Shown here piece after piece: positions 1 through 6,641 of a stretch of 7,542 nucleotides of DNA. A model generated the notes under the pieces. That model ran no database searches. It was not told the origin of the DNA and worked only from the letters and a program-made list of their open reading frames with translations. The translations under genes and the position numbers were made by a program. The stretch comes from Candidatus Apopatocola equi (GTDB taxonomy: Bacteria > Bacillota > Clostridia > Oscillospirales > Oscillospiraceae): positions 1 to 7,542 of the forward strand of contig JAGHSH010000240.1 in the NCBI GenBank assembly GCA_018065965.1. Reading direction: 5' to 3'. The stretch's first letter is position 1. Every line of letters starts with the position of its first letter.

Positions 1-368
1 GTGTCGTCGCTCAGATACAGGGTGGTCAGTCCGCTCAGGGGAGTGAGGAAGCTGACGTCCGTCAGCACGCAGTCGGTCAGGGAGAGAGTGCGCAGGGAGC
101 TGAGAGAGGAGATCAGGGCCCGGTCACTGTCACTGAGCACGGTTTTATGAAGATAGAAGGTGTCGGCGTCCTTTGCCGTGAGCTTCCCGCCAATCGTATA
201 CCCGTCCTGGGGGAGCACGGTGGGAGCGGCGGTGGGAGCCGGGGTGGACGGGGCGCTCTCCTCCTCGCCGGGAGAGAGCATCAGAGCGACGGCAATGAGG
301 ATGAGCAGCGTAAAAAGCAGAGCAGCGCCCATCAGCAGCGCTTTTTCGGTTTTCTTTTCGAGCTTCAT
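1..368 (-). CDS. Membrane-anchored leucine-rich-repeat surface protein (N-terminal part)
   Basis: Partial gene: 122 complete codons are visible before it leaves the window on the left. The start is the ATG complementary to 366-368, preceded by AGGAG (complement of 376-380) with 7 bases between. Residues 1-9 are basic and charged (MKLEKKTEK). Residues 10-31 form one hydrophobic segment with no obvious signal-peptidase or lipobox site, so it reads as a signal-anchor. Residues 39-53 are a Pro/Ala/Thr-rich linker (STPAPTAAPT), as often separates an anchor from an extracellular domain. From about residue 84 the sequence follows the LxxLxxLxL pattern of internalin/SDS22-type leucine-rich repeats: SSLSSLRTLSL, then VSFLTPLSGLTTLYLS, about one and a half repeats. 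Such proteins usually bind protein or host partners outside the cell, but the ligand cannot be told. It is divergent from the polysaccharide operon, and I see no functional link to it. The total length is unknown. Confidence 0.85.
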   Translation of the reverse strand, partial: MKLEKKTEKALLMGAALLFTLLILIAVALMLSPGEEESAPSTPAPTAAPTVLPQDGYTIGGKLTAKDADTFYLHKTVLSDSDRALISSLSSLRTLSLTDCVLTDVSFLTPLSGLTTLYLSDD

Positions 369-399
369 GAGGCTTCTCCTTTTGCCATAAATTATTGAT

Positions 400-428
400 A
401 GTATATACCAGCGGGGAGAAAAAGTCAA
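400..428 (-). promoter_or_regulatory. Sigma-A-type promoter for the leucine-rich-repeat gene
   Basis: On the minus strand there is TTGACT (complement of 423-428), then exactly 17 bases, then TATACT (complement of 400-405). Each hexamer differs from the consensus at one position. Transcription would begin near 393, giving a 5' leader of about 25 nt that contains the AGGAG site. An overlapping TGGTATATA reading would give an extended -10 but a shorter 15-base spacer, so I prefer the first reading. Confidence 0.75.
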
Positions 429-463
429 ATTTCGGTCGAAGGGGGAGAAATGCGTTTGGGTTC

Positions 464-492
464 TTGTTTTTTTTCTGCTTATGGGGTAAAAT
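464..492 (+). promoter_or_regulatory. Candidate promoter of the polysaccharide operon
   Basis: TTGTTT (464-469), a 17-base spacer and TAAAAT (487-492) lie just upstream of the first operon gene. The -10 is good (5 of 6) but the -35 is weak (3 of 6), and its fit is helped by the T-rich tract. If it is used, transcription starts near 499, downstream of the ATG at 496. That supports the ATG at 535 as the real start. No clear operator or riboswitch is seen. The operon could also be read from elsewhere. Confidence 0.4.
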
Positions 493-518
493 AGAATGTC
501 TGATTATCCGATTCACCG

Positions 519-526
519 AAAGGCGG
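519..526 (+). promoter_or_regulatory. Ribosome binding site deciding the 535 start
   Basis: AAAGGCGG is one mismatch from AAAGGAGG and lies 8 bases before the ATG at 535. The alternative ATG at 496 has only a loose G run upstream and may lie outside the transcript. Confidence 0.55.
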
Positions 527-534
527 TTTTGATT

Positions 535-999
535 ATGGAAAATATCAATGTGGAAAAGATCATGGAGGGGATCCGCAGCACGATCCCCGCACAGGAGGAG
601 AAGTGGAAAACGGTCTCCTTCTCGGATATAAATGTGGATGCCTCTGCGGATTTTCTGGGCGGCGGCAGCGGCTCCTTTGACGTGGCCGAGCTGGAGCAGA
701 GCGTGAAGCGGGCAACGGAGAACAACTCCGTGGGCTATTTCCACCCCCTGGAGGGACATGCCTATACCATCCCCGCCAAGAAGATCGTGCGCAAGCTCAT
801 CCGCGCCTGCGTGGAGCCCATCTGCCGCTGCGTGACGGTTTTTGAAAATGCCGTGAGCCGCGCTGTGTGCCAGCTTCTGAACTTCGTGCATCTGCAGCAG
901 GCGGAGAACAAGGCCCTGCGCGCAGAGGTCTCCGCCCTGCGCCGTCAGCTGCGGGACATGGAGCAGCGTCTGGAGAAGCTGGAGAAGGCGGAGAGATGA
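535..999 (+). CDS. Small coiled-coil protein, possible glycosyltransferase partner subunit
   Basis: A 154-residue protein with no enzyme domain that I recognise. The N-terminus (residues 3-14, INVEKIMEGIR) resembles the short helical leader seen ahead of methyltransferase and glycosyltransferase domains in surface-polysaccharide clusters. Residues 15-75 look flexible, with a Gly/Ser stretch at 42-47. Residues 82-94 (KKIVRKLIRACVE) form a basic amphipathic helix followed by a longer helix. Residues 120-151 are a heptad coiled coil with core positions L128, V132, L135, L139, M142, L146 and L149. There is no signal peptide, so it should be cytoplasmic, perhaps at the membrane surface. The stop codon overlaps the start of the double glycosyltransferase (ATGA at 996-999), so the two are probably translationally coupled. 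The protein shares its helix motif and architecture with the product of 4326-4607. A scaffold or membrane-recruitment role is inference. An upstream ATG at 496 would add 13 residues but is less likely. Confidence 0.8.
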   Translation: MENINVEKIMEGIRSTIPAQEEKWKTVSFSDINVDASADFLGGGSGSFDVAELEQSVKRATENNSVGYFHPLEGHAYTIPAKKIVRKLIRACVEPICRCVTVFENAVSRAVCQLLNFVHLQQAENKALRAEVSALRRQLRDMEQRLEKLEKAER

Positions 1000-2063
1000 G
1001 GATCGTACAGCTCATGCCCAATATCCGCAGCGGTGACGCGGTCAGCAACGATGCGCTGCTGCTGCGCCGGATCCTGCTGCGCTGGGATAAGGACAGCCGC
1101 ATCTACGCGGTTCACATCGGAGAGGATCTCCCGGCCGAGGCCGTCCGTCCCGCGAGCCGTCTGCCCCGTCTGACGGAGAACGATATCCTCATCTACCATA
1201 TGTCTGTGGGCGACGAGGTCAGCCGACTGCTGGAGGAGCAGAAGTGCCGCAAGGTCATGGTGTTCCACAACATCACGCCCCCGGAGTATTTCGAGCCCTA
1301 CAGCCGGGAATATGTGGACGCCTGCGCCCGGGGCTATGCGGAGCTGGAACGGCTCCGCTGGGAGTTCGACTTCGCCATCTGCGATTCAGACTTCAACCGC
1401 CGGGAGCTGGTGCGGCTGGGCTACACCTGCCCCATGGCCGTGTGCCCCGTGCTCATCCCCATGGAGGATTATGCTGGGGAATGCGATGATTATACGCTGG
1501 ATAAATACGCCGGCGGACGCACCAATATTCTCTTTGTGGGTCGGCTTGCTCCTAACAAGCGGCAGGAGGACGTGATCGCCGCCTTTGCCGCCTACCGGGA
1601 AAAATACGATCCCGACGCCCGCCTCATTCTGGCAGGCTCCGACGGCATCAAGCCCTATACCATGCGTCTGCGGGACTATACCCGCTCGCTGGGTACGCCG
1701 GATGTGAAGCTCACGGGGCATATCGGCTTTTCCTCTCTGCTCTCCCTCTACCGCCGCGCCTCCGCGCTGCTGTGCATGAGCGAGCACGAGGGCTTCTGCG
1801 TGCCGCTGGTGGAGGCTATGTATTTCAATGTGCCCATCGTGGCCCGTGACGCCGCCGCCGTGGGGGAGACCCTGGGCGGCAGCGGCGTGCTGCTGCCGGA
1901 TGCGGATCCCGAGGCCGCCGCTGAGGCGCTGCACCGGGTGATCGCCGATGCCTCCTGCCGGGAGGAGCTGCTGAAAAAGCAGCGGGAGCGGCTCTCCGAG
2001 CTGACGGGCCCGGCGGCGGAGGAGCGTATGGCGGAGCTCATCGGGCAGATCGCGGAGCTGAAG
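996..2063 (+). repeat. Intragenic duplication, copy 1 (GT4 module 1)
   Basis: First copy of an about 1.08-kb in-frame tandem duplication within the double glycosyltransferase gene. The copies have diverged overall but keep near-identical DNA at the EX7E region: 1781-1820 matches 2861-2900 with three differences in 40 bases, exactly 1080 bases (360 codons) apart. The boundaries are approximate. Confidence 0.8.
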
Positions 2064-3149
2064 CCCCGCAGGCGGCAGCGCCGCTTCGTGCAGGCGCTGC
2101 CCCGCCTGAGCCGGGGCGACGCCATCGGCGATGAGGCCATGGCGCTCCGGACGCTCATGCGGGAGAAAATGGGGCTGCGCAGCGACGTGTGGACGGAATA
2201 CTGCGCCGACCCGGTCCTGCAGGGAGCCGTGCTCCTCGGCGATACCGCGCCGGAGCTGGAGAGCGAGGATATCTGCCTGTACCATATGGCCTCCGGAGAC
2301 CGTATGTGCGAGCAGTTCCTGAAGCTGAAATGCCGGAAGATCCTGCTCTATCACGGCCTGACGCCCGCCTCCTTCTTTGAGAGCTACAGCCCCGGCTATG
2401 CCGAGGCTGCCGAAAAGGGGAAAAAGCAGCTGGAAAAGCTCATCGCCGCCACGGAGGAGCAGTGGGCGGATTCGGACTTTGACCGGCGGGAGCTGGAGGC
2501 GCTGGGGGCGAAGAATGTGAAGGTGCTGCCCCTGCTGCTGGAGCGGGAGCGCTATGCTCTCGACGGCCCCAACGGCTCCGTGTTTGATGACCGCTGCCCC
2601 AACATCCTCTTTGTGGGCCGTCTGGCCCCCAATAAAAAGATCGAGGATCTGCTGCGGGCCTTCGCCTGCTATCGCGCCCGCTGGGGAGAAAATGCCCGGC
2701 TGCTGCTCTGCGGCGATGAGTGGGCCGTGGAGGGCTATACCGCCCGCCTGAAAGCATATACCCGCGCACTTGGACTTGAAAATGTATATTATCTCGGCAA
2801 GGTCTCTCAGCGGGAGCTGGCCGAGCTCTATGACTGTGCCTCCGTGCTCCTGACGCTCAGCGAGCATGAGGGCTTCTGCGTGCCGCTGGCGGAGGCCATG
2901 CTCACCGGCGTGCCGGCCCTGGCGCTGGATGCCGCCGCCATGGGTGAGACGCTGGGCGACACCGGCGGTCTGCTGCCCGACAGCGAGCCGGAGACCGCAG
3001 CTGACGCCATTCACCGCGTCCTCACCGATAAAGACTTCCGCGCCGCCCTGCTGGCAAAGCAGGAGGAGCGGCTGAAAACGCTCTCGCCGGAGGCCGTGGG
3101 CGCAAGGGCGGAGCAAATGCTCACGGAGCTGTGGGAGAAAAGGCTATGA
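996..3149 (+). CDS. Double-module GT4 glycosyltransferase (tandem GT-B fusion)
   Basis: A 717-residue protein, about twice the normal length of a GT4 enzyme. It holds two complete, homologous GT-B modules: residues 1-355 and about 364-717. Matching landmarks occur about 360 residues apart: the N-terminal strand (VQLMPNIRSGDA / VQALPRLSRGDA), the acceptor-side motif (HNITPPEYFEPY / HGLTPASFFESY), the nucleotide-sugar loop NILFVGRLAPNK (177-188 / 536-547), and the EX7E motif in EHEGFCVPL (E265 and E273; E625 and E633). Both modules therefore look catalytically capable in their donor-binding halves. A basic linker (KPRRRQRR, 356-363) joins them and might touch the membrane. The likely role is sequential or processive transfer of sugars from nucleotide donors to a lipid-linked glycan in the cytoplasm. 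Donor and acceptor are not predictable, although GDP-D-rhamnose or GDP-mannose fits the neighbouring rmd. The start at ATG 996 overlaps the upstream stop and gives the family's usual N-terminus, whereas longer readings from 867 only re-read the coiled-coil gene. No signal peptide or membrane segment is seen. Confidence 0.92.
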   Translation: MRIVQLMPNIRSGDAVSNDALLLRRILLRWDKDSRIYAVHIGEDLPAEAVRPASRLPRLTENDILIYHMSVGDEVSRLLEEQKCRKVMVFHNITPPEYFEPYSREYVDACARGYAELERLRWEFDFAICDSDFNRRELVRLGYTCPMAVCPVLIPMEDYAGECDDYTLDKYAGGRTNILFVGRLAPNKRQEDVIAAFAAYREKYDPDARLILAGSDGIKPYTMRLRDYTRSLGTPDVKLTGHIGFSSLLSLYRRASALLCMSEHEGFCVPLVEAMYFNVPIVARDAAAVGETLGGSGVLLPDADPEAAAEALHRVIADASCREELLKKQRERLSELTGPAAEERMAELIGQIAELKPRRRQRRFVQALPRLSRGDAIGDEAMALRTLMREKMGLRSDVWTEYCADPVLQGAVLLGDTAPELESEDICLYHMASGDRMCEQFLKLKCRKILLYHGLTPASFFESYSPGYAEAAEKGKKQLEKLIAATEEQWADSDFDRRELEALGAKNVKVLPLLLERERYALDGPNGSVFDDRCPNILFVGRLAPNKKIEDLLRAFACYRARWGENARLLLCGDEWAVEGYTARLKAYTRALGLENVYYLGKVSQRELAELYDCASVLLTLSEHEGFCVPLAEAMLTGVPALALDAAAMGETLGDTGGLLPDSEPETAADAIHRVLTDKDFRAALLAKQEERLKTLSPEAVGARAEQMLTELWEKRL
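2082..3146 (+). repeat. Intragenic duplication, copy 2 (GT4 module 2)
   Basis: Second copy of the tandem module. Its N-terminal, acceptor-side half departs more from the subfamily pattern (HGLTP instead of HNITP; EEQWADSDF where module 1 has FAICDSDF) than its C-terminal, donor-side half. The boundaries are approximate. Confidence 0.8.
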
Positions 3150-4333
3150 AAGAAAAAATCTGCTTTGTGGTACAGCGCTACGGCGAGGAGATCGTGGGCG
3201 GCAGCGAGAGCGAATGCCGCATGTATGCCGAGCGTCTGACGCCCTATTACGATGTGGAGGTCATCACCAGCTGCGCGGTGAACCATGTGACCTGGGCCAA
3301 CGAATATGAAGAGGGCGTGAGTACCATCAACGGGGTCACTGTCCGCCGTTTTGCAGTGGAGCATGAGCGGAACCTGCAGGAGTTCATGGCGCTCTCCATC
3401 GAGCTTACCCAGCGTGCGCAGCACACCCGGGAGGAGGACGAGCATTTTCAGGAGGTGCAGGGTCCCACGGCGCCCAAGGCGCTGGACTGGCTCTGCGAGC
3501 ATCAGGGGGACTACAAGGTCGTGCTGTTCATGACCTACCTTTACTACCTGGCGGCCATGGGTCTGCCCCGCTACAAGGGCAAAAGTCTGCTCATCCCCAC
3601 CACCCACGACGAGTGGAGCGTCTACTTCCCCTGCTACCGGGAGGTCTTTGAGGCTGCCGACGGCTATGTTTACAACAGCGAGGCCGAGCGCCGCTTCACC
3701 GAAAAGCTCTTTCTGGAGACGGTGGGCAAGCCCTACATCACCATCGGCGCGGGCGTGGAGTATCCGAAGGGCGAGCTGCCGGACGTGCGGGAGCGCTTCG
3801 GACTGGACAAGCCCTATCTGCTCTATTGCGGCCGGGTGGAGGTCGCCAAGGGCTGCGATGCGCTGCTGGACTATTTCCGTACCTACAAGAACCGCTTTGG
3901 CGGCGATCTGCAGCTGGTGTTTACCGGCAAGGTCGAAATGGAGATGCCCAAGGCGCCGGACATCCATATGCTGGGCTTCCTCAGCGAGGAGGAAAAGTAC
4001 GCGGTCATGCAGGGCTCCGTGGCCTTCTGTCTGGCCTCCCATTTCGAGAGTCTGAGCATCGTGGTGCTCGAGAGCCTGATGATGGGGCGGCCGGTGCTGG
4101 TCAACGGCGGCTGCGAGGTGCTCCGGGATCACTGCATTCTGGGGCAGTGCGGCCTGTGGTTCCATACGGCGGACGATTTCTGCGCCGATGTGCGCTACCT
4201 GCTGGAGAACCCGGAAACCTATGAGATCATGCGGCGAAACGGCCGGGAATACGTAAGAGAAAATTACAGCTGGGAGGCCATCGTGGGCAAGCTCCGGGGT
4301 CTCATCGAGCTGGTGGGTCAGAAGAATGGATAA
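3146..4333 (+). CDS. GT4 family glycosyltransferase
   Basis: A 395-residue GT-B glycosyltransferase of normal length, from a different GT4 subfamily than its neighbours. N-terminal domain: strand MKEKICFVVQRYG, the glycine-rich EIVGGSESE (15-23) typical of GT4 acceptor loops, VEVITSCA (37-44), INGVTVRRF (61-69), and PTTHDEW (151-157) closing the acceptor half. C-terminal domain: LLYCGRVEVAKG (225-236) with the conserved Arg230 and Lys235, LVFTGK (257-262), and the EX7E motif at E301 and E309 (ESLSIVVLE). It probably adds one sugar of the same glycan, using a nucleotide-sugar donor in the cytoplasm; the specificity is unknown. The ATG at 3146 forms an ATGA overlap with the preceding gene and has GGGAG at 3133-3137, 8 bases upstream. 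A GTG at 3131 would add five residues and lies ahead of the ribosome binding site. The gene's end overlaps the next gene by 8 bases. Confidence 0.92.
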   Translation: MKEKICFVVQRYGEEIVGGSESECRMYAERLTPYYDVEVITSCAVNHVTWANEYEEGVSTINGVTVRRFAVEHERNLQEFMALSIELTQRAQHTREEDEHFQEVQGPTAPKALDWLCEHQGDYKVVLFMTYLYYLAAMGLPRYKGKSLLIPTTHDEWSVYFPCYREVFEAADGYVYNSEAERRFTEKLFLETVGKPYITIGAGVEYPKGELPDVRERFGLDKPYLLYCGRVEVAKGCDALLDYFRTYKNRFGGDLQLVFTGKVEMEMPKAPDIHMLGFLSEEEKYAVMQGSVAFCLASHFESLSIVVLESLMMGRPVLVNGGCEVLRDHCILGQCGLWFHTADDFCADVRYLLENPETYEIMRRNGREYVRENYSWEAIVGKLRGLIELVGQKNG

Positions 4334-4607
4334 GGAAAAGCTTTCCGTTTCCCTGCCCTCCGCCGCCAGGTGGGAGGCGCAGAGAGCGCAGTTCAAAACC
4401 ACCGTGGGCACCGATGTCCCCGCCGTCCCCTATGGGGAGGAGAGCGGAGGCGTGAAGGGCCTGTTCCGCCGTCTGGTGCGAAAGAGCGTGCGCTGGTATG
4501 CCGAGGCGCTTGTGACCGAGCAGAACCGGGTGAACCGGCAGCTCTCCGAGCGCATTGCGCAGCTGGAGGCGCGCATTGCCGAGCTGGAAGAGGAGAAAAA
4601 GCAGTGA
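4326..4607 (+). CDS. Second small coiled-coil protein, possible glycosyltransferase partner subunit
   Basis: A 93-residue protein with no recognised enzyme domain. Residues 1-45 are polar and probably disordered. Residues 48-60 (RRLVRKSVRWYAE) are a basic, aromatic-containing amphipathic helix that aligns without gaps to residues 82-94 of the product of 535-999, sharing V, R, K, R and E plus conservative changes. EQNRVN (65-70) follows, then a coiled coil with core positions V69, L73, I77, L80, I84 and L87, ending in a charged tail. From memory, this helix plus QN motif resembles a linker found ahead of catalytic domains in larger polysaccharide-cluster proteins, so this may be a detached version of it. 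The gene starts inside the end of the preceding glycosyltransferase gene (8-base overlap), with only a weak GGTGGG upstream, so its translation may depend on coupling. Its stop overlaps the next start (GTGA at 4604-4607). The role is unproven; scaffold or membrane recruitment is inferred. Confidence 0.8.
   Translation: MDKEKLSVSLPSAARWEAQRAQFKTTVGTDVPAVPYGEESGGVKGLFRRLVRKSVRWYAEALVTEQNRVNRQLSERIAQLEARIAELEEEKKQ
4590..4595 (+). promoter_or_regulatory. Ribosome binding site deciding the GTG start at 4604
   Basis: GAGGAG lies 8 bases before GTG 4604, inside the coiled-coil gene. It supports this non-ATG start over longer readings of the frame, which would overlap the whole coiled-coil gene. Confidence 0.7.
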
Positions 4608-5653
4608 TCGCCCAGCTGACCGAGGCTCTGACCGAGGCGTACGCCATCTCCGCGGCGGTGCTGGCGGCAGACGGCCTTCTCCGCAGCGCGGGGATTCCCG
4701 CAGCCCTGTTCGTGGGGCGGGGCGGAGACCGCGTGGGAGCGGGAGCGGAGAGCGCAGAGGGCATTTCCCGGCTGAGCCGGGAGGATTGCCTGCTCTATCA
4801 GTTCTCCACCGGCTCCGCGCTGAACGACTGGTTCGCCGCCGCACCCTGCCGCCGGGGTCTGGTCTACCAGAACATCACGCCGGCGGAGTTTTTCGAGCCC
4901 TATGACCCGGTGCTGGCCGACCGGCTCCGCTGGGGACGGGAGCAGCTTGCGGAGATCGCCCCCCGGGCGGATTTTGCCATCGCCTCCAGCAGCTACAGCG
5001 CCCGGGAGCTCCGGCAGCTGGGCTGCGAGCGGGTACACGTGCTCAGTGTGCCGGTGCGCTTTGAGCGCTATGGGGAAGCGGCGGATCCGGAGCTGAAGAA
5101 ACGGCTCTCGGACGGAAAAAAGAATATTCTCTTTGTGGGCCGTCAGGCCCCCAACAAGTGCATCGAGGACGTGATCCTCTTCACGGATTACTATGCCGCC
5201 GCCACAGGGGAGCCCTGCCGGGCGGTGCTGCCGGGCGAGCGGAGCCTGCAGGGCTATGTCCGCGCACTGGATGCACTGAAAACAGATATCGAGGTCTTTG
5301 CTCCGGGACGCATTTCCCATGCACAGCTGATCGCCGCCTACGAAACGGCGGATCTGTTTCTGTGCATGAGTGAGCATGAGGGCTTCTGTGTGCCCCTTAC
5401 GGAGAGTATGTACTTCGGCGTGCCGGTGCTGGCCTATGCAGCCACCGCCGTGGGCGAAACGCTGGGGGAGGGCGCACAGCTGTTTGATGAAAAGGACTTT
5501 CCCGCTGTGGCGGAGCGGATGTACAGCCTGCTCCACGATGAGGCGCTCCGTGAACGGACGGCAGCGGCACAGAAGGAACGGCTTTCGGCCTTTGCGCCGG
5601 AGCGGTGGGCAGAGCAGCTGCTGGCCATCCTCCGCAGCGAGGGCGTATTGTAA
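4604..5653 (+). CDS. GT4 glycosyltransferase, paralogue of the double enzyme's modules
   Basis: A 349-residue single-module GT-B enzyme of the same subfamily as both halves of the protein from 996-3149. Shared landmarks are CRRGLVYQNITPAEFFEPY (82-100), ARELRQLG (133-140), NILFVGRQAPNK (174-185), and SEHEGFCVPLTESM (256-269) with the EX7E pair E259 and E267. ATAVGETLG (280-288) follows, as in module 1. The N-terminus keeps the opening strand (IAQL) but has EAYAISAA where module 1 has GDAVSNDA, so the usual acceptor-side GDA element is lost. This may mean a different acceptor. The donor-binding half is intact. It probably transfers one sugar to the lipid-linked glycan in the cytoplasm; donor unknown. 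The start is GTG 4604, in a GTGA overlap with the coiled-coil gene and with a strong GAGGAG site. A 34-base gap separates it from rmd, the largest gap in the operon. Confidence 0.9.
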   Translation: MIAQLTEALTEAYAISAAVLAADGLLRSAGIPAALFVGRGGDRVGAGAESAEGISRLSREDCLLYQFSTGSALNDWFAAAPCRRGLVYQNITPAEFFEPYDPVLADRLRWGREQLAEIAPRADFAIASSSYSARELRQLGCERVHVLSVPVRFERYGEAADPELKKRLSDGKKNILFVGRQAPNKCIEDVILFTDYYAAATGEPCRAVLPGERSLQGYVRALDALKTDIEVFAPGRISHAQLIAAYETADLFLCMSEHEGFCVPLTESMYFGVPVLAYAATAVGETLGEGAQLFDEKDFPAVAERMYSLLHDEALRERTAAAQKERLSAFAPERWAEQLLAILRSEGVL

Positions 5654-5687
5654 GGCTGCAGGAACGATCGATTCCGGGAGGCAGAAT

Positions 5688-6641
5688 ATGAAAAAAGCAT
5701 TGATACTGGGCGGCAGCGGCTTTGTGGGCGGCTATCTTGCCCGCGAGCTGCGCGCCAACGGCTATGAGCTGACCATGACAGCCTCCGGCAGTGTTCCCGC
5801 ACCGGAGGATTACCGCTGGCTCCGGCTGGATATACTGGATGCCGAAGCGGTGCGCGAGGCTGTTTCCGCCGAGCGTTACGACGCGGTCTTTCATCTGGCG
5901 GCGCAGTCCTCGGCGGCGCTGTCATGGAAAAAGCCGGAGCTGACCATGAATGTGAACGTGCAGGGAACACTGCACGTGCTCGAGGCGCTCCGTGGCCTTT
6001 CCTCTGCGCCCCGGCTGCTGGTGGTGGGCTCCTCGGAGGAGTACGGCAGCGTGAAGCCGGAGGAATGTCCCATCCGGGAGGAGCAGCCCTGCCATCCGGG
6101 GAACCCCTATGCCCTCAGCAAGCACTGCGCCGAGGAGCTGGCGCTGCTCTATGCCTCGGCCTACGGTCTGGATGTGATCTGCACCCGCAGCTTCAATCAT
6201 GTGGGGCCCGGACAGGCACAGGGCTTTGTGCTCTCGGACTTCTGCCGGCAGATCGTATTGCTGGAGCAGAGCGGTCAGGAGGGAGAGATGTCGGTGGGCA
6301 ACCTGAGCGCCCGCCGGGACTTCACCGATGTGCGGGACGTGGTGCGCGCCTACCGTCTGCTTGCCGAGCAGGGCCGCAGCGGACAGGTCTATAATGTGGG
6401 CTCCGGGAAGGCCGTGTCCATCCGGGAGCTGCTGGAGGAGCTGCTGAGCATGGCCGCCGTGCCCATCCGCGCGGAGACCGACCCGGCGAAGCTCCGTCCC
6501 ATCGATGTGCCCCTCCACATGGCCGACATCACAAAGCTCACGGCCGACACCCACTGGCGGCCGGAAATTCCTCTGCGCGAGACTCTGCGCTGTACGCTGG
6601 ACGATTTCCGGCGGCAGCTCAAAGGAGAAGCATATGCTTGA
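5688..6641 (+). CDS. rmd: GDP-4-dehydro-6-deoxy-D-mannose reductase (GDP-D-rhamnose synthesis)
   Basis: A 317-residue extended short-chain dehydrogenase/reductase. The NAD(P)-binding Rossmann motif GGSGFVG is at 8-14. DAVFHLAAQSS (65-75), the catalytic Ser region VGSSEEYG (113-120) and the YxxxK pair Y141/K145 (NPYALSKH) follow in the normal order. The C-terminal half fits Rmd rather than the homologous GDP-mannose 4,6-dehydratase: RSFNHVGPGQ (167-176), VGNLSARRDFTDVRDVVRAY (203-222), YNVGSGKAVSIREL (235-248) and RPIDVP (270-275). The enzyme reduces GDP-4-keto-6-deoxy-D-mannose to GDP-D-rhamnose in the cytoplasm. The dehydratase that makes its substrate is not in the window. The start at ATG 5688 has GGGAGG six bases upstream. 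The end overlaps the permease gene by 8 bases, tying sugar synthesis to export. A reductase giving GDP-6-deoxy-D-talose is the main alternative. Confidence 0.85.
   Translation: MKKALILGGSGFVGGYLARELRANGYELTMTASGSVPAPEDYRWLRLDILDAEAVREAVSAERYDAVFHLAAQSSAALSWKKPELTMNVNVQGTLHVLEALRGLSSAPRLLVVGSSEEYGSVKPEECPIREEQPCHPGNPYALSKHCAEELALLYASAYGLDVICTRSFNHVGPGQAQGFVLSDFCRQIVLLEQSGQEGEMSVGNLSARRDFTDVRDVVRAYRLLAEQGRSGQVYNVGSGKAVSIRELLEELLSMAAVPIRAETDPAKLRPIDVPLHMADITKLTADTHWRPEIPLRETLRCTLDDFRRQLKGEAYA

Noticed and set aside
461..476. T-rich stretch as a transcription terminator
   Set aside because: No GC-rich hairpin precedes the T run on the plus strand, and no upstream plus-strand gene needs one.
145..891. 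Minus-strand open frame spanning the divergent intergenic region
   Set aside because: It crosses both promoters and overlaps the first operon gene; the real minus-strand gene in this area starts at 368 in another frame, with a proper ribosome binding site and promoter.
867..995. Upstream extension of the double glycosyltransferase
   Set aside because: It would re-read the coiled-coil gene in another frame; the family N-terminal strand begins at the ATG at 996, which makes an ATGA overlap.
1386..3116. Long open frame on the minus strand opposite the double glycosyltransferase
   Set aside because: It lies wholly antisense to a gene with clear motifs, has no ribosome binding site, and is a by-product of G/C-ending codon bias; its His/Gln/Leu-rich translation shows no domain.
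3011..4411. Long open frame on the minus strand across the second glycosyltransferase
   Set aside because: It is antisense to well-supported genes and has the same His/Gln/Leu-rich composition artefact, with no recognisable motif.
5654..5687. Possible internal promoter or terminator in the 34-base gap before rmd
   Set aside because: It contains the ribosome binding site and no hairpin or -35/-10 pair that I can support.
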